Shown piece by piece: positions 6,803 to 9,825 of a stretch of 9,825 nucleotides of DNA; the stretch's first letter is position 1; each line of letters starts with the position of its first letter. The translations under genes were made by a program, and so were the position numbers. The notes under the pieces are model-generated. The model saw nothing but the letters and a program-made list of their open reading frames with translations. It was not told the DNA's origin and searched no databases. Where the stretch lies: positions 1 to 9,825 of the forward strand of contig JAGUXU010000075.1 of the NCBI GenBank assembly GCA_020061685.1. Reading direction: 5' to 3'. Origin of the DNA: Candidatus Omnitrophota bacterium (GTDB taxonomy: Bacteria > Omnitrophota > Gorgyraeia > Pluralincolimonadales > Pluralincolimonadaceae).

Positions 6803-7192
6803 ATGTCGCTCAGGATCAATGTCGAGAAGAAACCGGGGGATGTCTATACGGTCACCATTTCCGGGTCCATAGATTCGGATACCTACAAGGGCCTCGAGGA
6901 TAAAATAAATCCGGTATTGAACTCCTCGACCAAGGTCATCATATTCGATATGGAGGGCGTGGAATACGTAAGCAGCATGGGCTTGAATGTGATCTTCAAG
7001 ACGCAGCGCGGCATAGAAAAATTAGGCGGGACCTTTGTCATGACAAATATACAGCCGCAGGTGAGGAAGGTGCTGGAGATAGTAAAGGCCCTGCCCAGCG
7101 TCAAGATATTTGAGACGATGGAAGAGGCGGACGAATACCTCTTTAAGATCCAGAGAGACGAGATAGAGAAACGGATCAAGCCGCAGGAATGA
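6803..7192 (+). CDS. STAS-domain anti-sigma-factor antagonist (SpoIIAA/RsbV-like)
   Basis: The product is 129 aa, one STAS domain plus a short charged C-terminal tail. The pattern V-x-I-S-G-S-I-D-S (about 17-25), then KVIIFDMEGVEYVSSMGLNVI (44-64), is the core strand and helix of SpoIIAA-type antagonists. Aligned to B. subtilis SpoIIAA (DSSGL), the phosphorylatable serine is Ser58, the second serine of YVSSMG; Ser57 takes the place of the usual Asp. GGTFVMTNIQPQVRKVLEI (75-93) is the conserved second half. Such proteins take part in partner switching: dephosphorylated antagonist binds an anti-sigma kinase and frees a regulator. No kinase, phosphatase or sigma gene is visible here. It sits 21 nt after pfkA and overlaps the deaminase gene by 4 nt. 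It could also be a non-sigma STAS regulator; the partner is unknown. Confidence 0.88.
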   Translation: MSLRINVEKKPGDVYTVTISGSIDSDTYKGLEDKINPVLNSSTKVIIFDMEGVEYVSSMGLNVIFKTQRGIEKLGGTFVMTNIQPQVRKVLEIVKALPSVKIFETMEEADEYLFKIQRDEIEKRIKPQE

Positions 7193-7674
7193 GAGAGCCG
7201 GCTAAGCCAGACGAAAAATTTATGCGGCTTGCCGTAAGAGAAGCAAGGAAGAACCTTAAGACCATGGACGGCGGGCCGTTCGGCGCCTGCGTGGTTAAAG
7301 GCGGCCGCGTCCTTGCCGTAGCGCGCAACACGGTCTTAAAGCGCGACGCCACCTGCCATGCCGAAGTCAACGCCATAAGGCTCGCCTCACGCAAGATAAA
7401 AAATTTTGACCTCTCGGGATGCGTCATATATTCCACCAACGAGCCGTGCCCGATGTGTTTCGGGGCGATACACTGGGCGCGGATAGGGGCGATAATTTAC
7501 GGCACCGGCATCAAAGACGCCGCGAAGATAGGTTTTAACGAATTAAATATCCCGGATAAAAAGATGAGCTCGCTGGGGAAGGCCGGAGTCAGGATAATAC
7601 CCGGATTTTTACTTGAGGAATGCAGGGCGCTCCTGAAGGAGTGGGATAGGCTGGAAAACAAGAAGTTATACTAA
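7189..7674 (+). CDS. guaD: Guanine deaminase-type CMP/dCMP-fold nucleobase deaminase
   Basis: The product is 161 aa. It has the zinc deaminase signatures CHAEV (His57 zinc ligand, Glu59 proton shuttle) and EPCPMC (Cys87 and Cys90 zinc ligands). Resemblance to B. subtilis GuaD is specific: GGPFGA (28-33), HAEV-AIR-AS, EPCPMC-GAI-WAR (85-98), KDAA-x-x-GFNE (109-118) and the C-terminal NKK-Y tail that forms the swapped segment. GuaD converts guanine to xanthine plus ammonia in purine salvage. TadA (tRNA adenosine deaminase) usually has PCxMCAGAI with a following H-S/A-R-I and lacks the GGPFGA and DAA-GF motifs, so it is less likely. Substrate is inferred, not proven. The ATG overlaps the STAS stop (ATGA) and has no well-spaced Shine-Dalgarno site, so translational coupling is likely. 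It converges on the next gene with a 4-nt gap. Confidence 0.82.
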   Translation: MREPAKPDEKFMRLAVREARKNLKTMDGGPFGACVVKGGRVLAVARNTVLKRDATCHAEVNAIRLASRKIKNFDLSGCVIYSTNEPCPMCFGAIHWARIGAIIYGTGIKDAAKIGFNELNIPDKKMSSLGKAGVRIIPGFLLEECRALLKEWDRLENKKLY

Positions 7675-7688
7675 GCTATCAGTTTTCC
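7653..7688. repeat. 7-bp inverted repeat spanning the convergent gene ends
   Basis: GGAAAAC (7653-7659) and GTTTTCC (7682-7688) are perfect inverted arms around a 22-nt loop that contains both stop codons. It lies where the + and - transcripts meet. There is no U-tract after the arm on either strand and the stem is AT-rich, so it is not a canonical intrinsic terminator. It may be chance. Confidence 0.3.
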
Positions 7689-9133
7689 CCCTGAGACTGA
7701 TCCAGATTGGATTTCAGGTCAGCACGCTTCCTTAGTTCGAAGAACCAAGACATGGAGTTGAAGTACTTCTTTTGGGCCAGAAGCTGTTCCTTGAACTTGT
7801 CCTTTTCTTCCTTGTATTTATTTTCGTCTATCGGTATCAACGCGGCCTGCCGCGCTATCGCGTAACCGTCGTGGGTCTTTACCGGTTCGCCGAAGACTTC
7901 CCCCTCCTTGAGGGAGAAGACCGCTTTCGCGAATTCCGGAGCGACACCGAGCCCCTGGATATAACTATTGCGGGTAAAGGCGTCGGTCTCTTTTATGGTA
8001 AGCGACAGGTTTTTCGCTATATCCTCGAACTTCTCTTTCTTCTCCAGCCGCGTTTTTATTGCCGCCAGCGCCTCGGCGGCCTTGGCCTTGGCGATCTCTT
8101 CGGCCTTCTCGGCCTTCAGGAATTTTTCCGTTTTTTCTTTCACCTGCGCGAATTCGGCCTGCCGCGCGGGCTTCTTTTCCTTTACCTTTAATATGTACAC
8201 GCCGGTCTTCGTCTCGACAAGGCCGCTTATATCGCCCGGCTGCAGGGAAAGCGCGACATTGGCGAACTGCAGGTCCCAGCCTATATCCGGGATCCTGGTC
8301 TCCCTGTCAAGGAGACCGGTCTCTTTGACAGGGAGCGAGAATTTCTTCGCCACACCTTCCAGCTCCTTCTCGCCGGCCAACTCGTAAGAAACGTCTTTCA
8401 TCTCTTTTCTTATCTTATCCTTCTCCGCGTCGGTATTTGCCGGAAAGGCCTTTCCGATATACTCGACGTTCACCTGTTCCGGCACCTTAAACGCGTCTTT
8501 ATTCTTCTCAAAATACGATCTTATCTCGTCTTCGGTGCAGGCCGCCTGCGCCAGATAATCCTGCGCCTTAAAGGGGACATAGGAGGCCTTTGCCTTCTCG
8601 TTGGCGAATTTATATTCCTTCAGGACGTCCTCGTCGGTGAGGGCGACGTTCTGGTTTTCTTTTTCGATCAGTTTCTGTATAGTAAGGTCGCCGCGGACCT
8701 GCTCCTCGAATTCCACAGGCGTAAGGCCCAGGCTATATCTTAATATCTGCCCATACAGGTCGTTGCTGAACTTACCGTTATTGTCATGGAATATGCCGAT
8801 CCCCTTTATGAAATCCACTATCTCCTTGTCGCCGACCTTTATCCCCTGCTTTTTCGCCTCGGCAAGCAGTATCAGGCGGTTCCATGCGTCGTCCTCCAAG
8901 TTCAGGTCTTTCTGGACGTCGCGTATCTTGTCCCCGTAAGTCAATAGCGCCTTAGTCTTCGCCGCGAGATAGGCTTTTTGGTAGTCGTTGATCAGGATCT
9001 TTTTGCCGAATATACTGCCGGCATAAGGATTTTGTTGGGTGGTGGTTATGGCGTCGAAGGCCAGCCACGCGACAAAGGCCACTATCAGGATATATAGGAA
9101 TATCCTTGAATTTTCCCGTATCTGTTTTAGCAT
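7679..9133 (-). CDS. Membrane-anchored SurA/PpiD-like periplasmic folding factor with degenerate parvulin repeats
   Basis: The product is 484 aa. Residues 11-29 are one transmembrane segment after a short basic N-terminus, giving a periplasmic, inner-membrane-anchored protein like PpiD. Residues about 38-215 are a helical SurA/PpiD N-terminal chaperone domain (GKKILINDYQKAY; LLAEAKKQGIKVGDKEI; GLTPVEFEEQVRGDLTIQKLI). A parvulin-like region follows: 220-318, ending LQPGDISGLVETKTGVYILKVKEKKPA. A second half-copy lies at about 367-431, ending LKEGEVFGEPVKTHDGYAIARQA. Both keep the 'L-x-x-G-x-V/I-x-x-P/L-V-x-T-x-x-G-Y-x-I' strand pattern, but the parvulin His motif (xHILV) is replaced by EYIGK, so isomerase activity is doubtful. 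A lysine/alanine-rich helix joins the copies. Its role is probably outer-membrane or secreted protein folding, by inference. An AAGGAG site and a promoter support the start. Confidence 0.85.
   Translation of the reverse strand: MLKQIRENSRIFLYILIVAFVAWLAFDAITTTQQNPYAGSIFGKKILINDYQKAYLAAKTKALLTYGDKIRDVQKDLNLEDDAWNRLILLAEAKKQGIKVGDKEIVDFIKGIGIFHDNNGKFSNDLYGQILRYSLGLTPVEFEEQVRGDLTIQKLIEKENQNVALTDEDVLKEYKFANEKAKASYVPFKAQDYLAQAACTEDEIRSYFEKNKDAFKVPEQVNVEYIGKAFPANTDAEKDKIRKEMKDVSYELAGEKELEGVAKKFSLPVKETGLLDRETRIPDIGWDLQFANVALSLQPGDISGLVETKTGVYILKVKEKKPARQAEFAQVKEKTEKFLKAEKAEEIAKAKAAEALAAIKTRLEKKEKFEDIAKNLSLTIKETDAFTRNSYIQGLGVAPEFAKAVFSLKEGEVFGEPVKTHDGYAIARQAALIPIDENKYKEEKDKFKEQLLAQKKYFNSMSWFFELRKRADLKSNLDQSQGEN
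8300..8335. repeat. 36-nt near-perfect palindrome inside the SurA/PpiD-like CDS
   Basis: Two 18-nt arms (8300-8317 and 8318-8335) abut with no spacer and are complementary at 17 of 18 positions; the exception (8311/8324) is a G-T wobble. The 5' part also supports a competing hairpin, GGTCTCC (8297-8303) with GGAGACC (8311-8317). The segment encodes S-L-P-V-K-E-T-G-L-L-D-R-E on the - strand, within the first parvulin-like region. The mRNA should fold into a stable hairpin of about 16 bp. Confidence 0.9.
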
Positions 9134-9139
9134 ATTGGT

Positions 9140-9145
9140 CTCCTT
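9140..9145 (-). promoter_or_regulatory. Shine-Dalgarno site for the SurA/PpiD-like gene
   Basis: AAGGAG on the - strand lies 6 nt before the ATG (9133-9131). It supports this start, which also gives a proper short basic N-terminus before the membrane segment. Confidence 0.75.
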
Positions 9146-9159
9146 AGAAAAGTTAAGAT

Positions 9160-9188
9160 ATTATAACCGAGGAACTCCTTTTTTTCAA
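9160..9188 (-). promoter_or_regulatory. Sigma70-type promoter for the SurA/PpiD-like gene
   Basis: Read on the - strand, TTGAAA (9188-9183, five of six to consensus) is followed after exactly 17 nt by a perfect TATAAT (9165-9160). The predicted start near 9153 leaves a leader of about 20 nt containing the AAGGAG site. It is the best promoter match in the window and suggests strong constitutive expression. Confidence 0.75.
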
Positions 9189-9204
9189 GCCCTTTCACGC
9201 CTTA

Positions 9205-9276
9205 ACCCCGCACCTTTGCAATATTCAAGCTTTAATGATACCTTATTAATAAATGAATGGCACAAAGGTGCGGGGT
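9205..9276. repeat. 72-nt palindromic element between divergent promoters (REP/MITE-like or operator)
   Basis: Perfect 14-bp inverted arms (9205-9218 with 9263-9276; core CCCCGCACCTTTG and its complement) enclose a 44-nt AT-rich interior. The interior can itself pair: ATTCA 9223-9227 with 9254-9258, and TTAAT 9232-9236 with 9245-9249, leaving an 8-nt loop. The whole can fold as one long imperfect hairpin. Taken as 9206-9275, it is flanked on both sides by TAA (9203-9205 and 9276-9278), which might be a 3-bp target duplication. It lies upstream of both -35 boxes, so neither promoter transcribes it. It has no coding capacity. It could be a small non-autonomous mobile palindrome, a REP-type element, or a pair of binding sites. 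Confidence 0.8.
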
Positions 9277-9285
9277 AAAATATGG

Positions 9286-9314
9286 TTGACTTTTCGGCCG
9301 GTTGAATATAAAAT
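9286..9314 (+). promoter_or_regulatory. Sigma70-type promoter for hisG
   Basis: TTGACT (9286-9291, five of six) and TAAAAT (9309-9314, five of six) are separated by 17 nt. The -10 box ends 7 nt before the hisG ATG at 9322, so the predicted transcription start falls on or next to the start codon. No attenuator-like leader peptide or terminator fits between the promoter and the gene, so his-leader attenuation is absent here. Confidence 0.7.
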
Positions 9315-9321
9315 ATGGACT

Positions 9322-9825
9322 ATGTCAAGACTTAAGATAGGTTTACCAAAAGGTAGCCTTCAGGAGGCTACCTTTAAGTTGTTTAAGAAGGCAGGGTTCT
9401 CGATCTCTGCCTCGGAGAGGTCGTATTTTCCGTCGGTAGACGACCCCGAGCTGGAGCCTGTCCTCTTAAGGGCGCAGGAGATGTCGAGGTATGTCGAAGG
9501 CGGGATACTTGACTGCGGGATAACGGGCAATGACTGGATACTGGAGAACGCCTCAGACGTCGTCCGCGTTACCGAACTTGCCTACGCCAAACAGAGCCTA
9601 AACCCCGTAAGATGGGTCCTCGCGGTCCCGAACGGTTCTTCGGTCCGCAAGGTAAGCGACCTGAAGGGCAAGAGAATAGCCACCGAACTGGTGAATGTGA
9701 CAAAGGAATATCTCAAGAAGAGGAAGATAAACGCCGAAGTGGAGTTTTCATGGGGTGCCACAGAGGCGAAGGCGTATTCCGGCCTGGTGGACGCCATAGT
9801 CGAGCTTACCGAGACGGGCTCATCC
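9322..9825 (+). CDS. hisG: ATP phosphoribosyltransferase, long form, 3'-truncated by window end
   Basis: The first 168 residues are present and the frame is open to the last base. HisG condenses ATP with PRPP to form phosphoribosyl-ATP, the first and feedback-controlled step of histidine synthesis, in the cytoplasm. LKIGLPKGSLQEATFKLFKKAGF is the family's N-terminal signature. VEGGILDCGITGNDWILENASDVV and GKRIATELVNVTKEYLKK follow in canonical order, and VDAIVELTETGSS at the window end is the start of the PRPP-binding loop. The sequence style matches long-form HisG (with a C-terminal regulatory domain, beyond the window), not the short HisZ-dependent form. The start at 9322 matches the family N-terminus. 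An in-frame ATG at 9253 would add 23 residues but lies inside the palindromic element, upstream of the promoter. No Shine-Dalgarno site is present, consistent with leaderless translation. Confidence 0.93.
   Translation, partial: MSRLKIGLPKGSLQEATFKLFKKAGFSISASERSYFPSVDDPELEPVLLRAQEMSRYVEGGILDCGITGNDWILENASDVVRVTELAYAKQSLNPVRWVLAVPNGSSVRKVSDLKGKRIATELVNVTKEYLKKRKINAEVEFSWGATEAKAYSGLVDAIVELTETGSS

Noticed and set aside
9201..9280. Palindrome as an intrinsic terminator
   Set aside because: It lies upstream of both divergent promoters, so no annotated transcript crosses it, and neither arm is followed by a proper U-tract.
9253..9321. In-frame ATG at 9253 as the hisG start
   Set aside because: It would add 23 residues not typical of HisG, lies within the palindromic element and upstream of the predicted promoter, and has no ribosome binding site.
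1..9825. tRNA, rRNA, CRISPR array, riboswitch or transposase gene
   Set aside because: Reading both strands by eye, I saw no cloverleaf-like tRNA, regularly spaced repeat array, conserved riboswitch core or transposase motif. A tRNAscan, Rfam and ISfinder search would be the formal test.

Overview
The window looks like a chromosomal segment from an uncultivated Gram-negative bacterium. Frequent ATA (Ile) and AGG (Arg) codons, tight operons, secreted proteins with short signal peptides, and a DusB / mixed-type PFK / SurA-PpiD-like complement would fit a Candidatus Omnitrophota-like genome. That placement is an impression from style and cannot be proven from this sequence. No rRNA, tRNA, CRISPR array, transposase or phage gene is visible.

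Region 1 (1-4657, + strand) is a cluster of exported, probably carbohydrate-related proteins. It opens with the 3' part of a multidomain protein: a beta-sandwich module, two Ig-like modules and a glucodextranase-C/DOMON-like domain. Two further genes (1785-2744 and 2777-3742) each consist of a signal peptide plus a single copy of that same DOMON-like domain. The fourth gene (3761-4657) is a secreted alpha/beta hydrolase with a small N-terminal beta-rich domain. Together they look like a cell-surface or periplasmic glycan-binding and de-esterifying set. The three DOMON copies clearly arose by tandem duplication, and one 43-nt tract is still almost identical between two of them.

Region 2 (4665-7674, + strand) holds housekeeping and regulatory genes. 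A DusB-type tRNA-dihydrouridine synthase follows the hydrolase after 7 nt. A sigma70-like promoter then precedes 6-phosphofructokinase (hybrid ATP/PPi signature), a STAS anti-sigma-factor antagonist and a guanine-deaminase-type cytidine/nucleoside deaminase. The last two overlap by ATGA.

Region 3 (7679-9133, - strand) is a membrane-anchored SurA/PpiD-like periplasmic chaperone with duplicated, catalytically degenerate parvulin-like segments. It converges on the deaminase gene with only a 4-nt gap. Its coding sequence contains a striking 36-nt near-perfect palindrome.

Region 4 (9134-9825) is a 188-nt divergent intergenic region with two good sigma70-like promoters facing outward on either side of a 72-nt palindromic element (14-bp perfect arms). 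It is followed by the 5' part of hisG, long-form type. The hisG start codon sits 7 nt after its -10 box, so its mRNA is probably leaderless. No gene-free stretch exceeds 300 bases.
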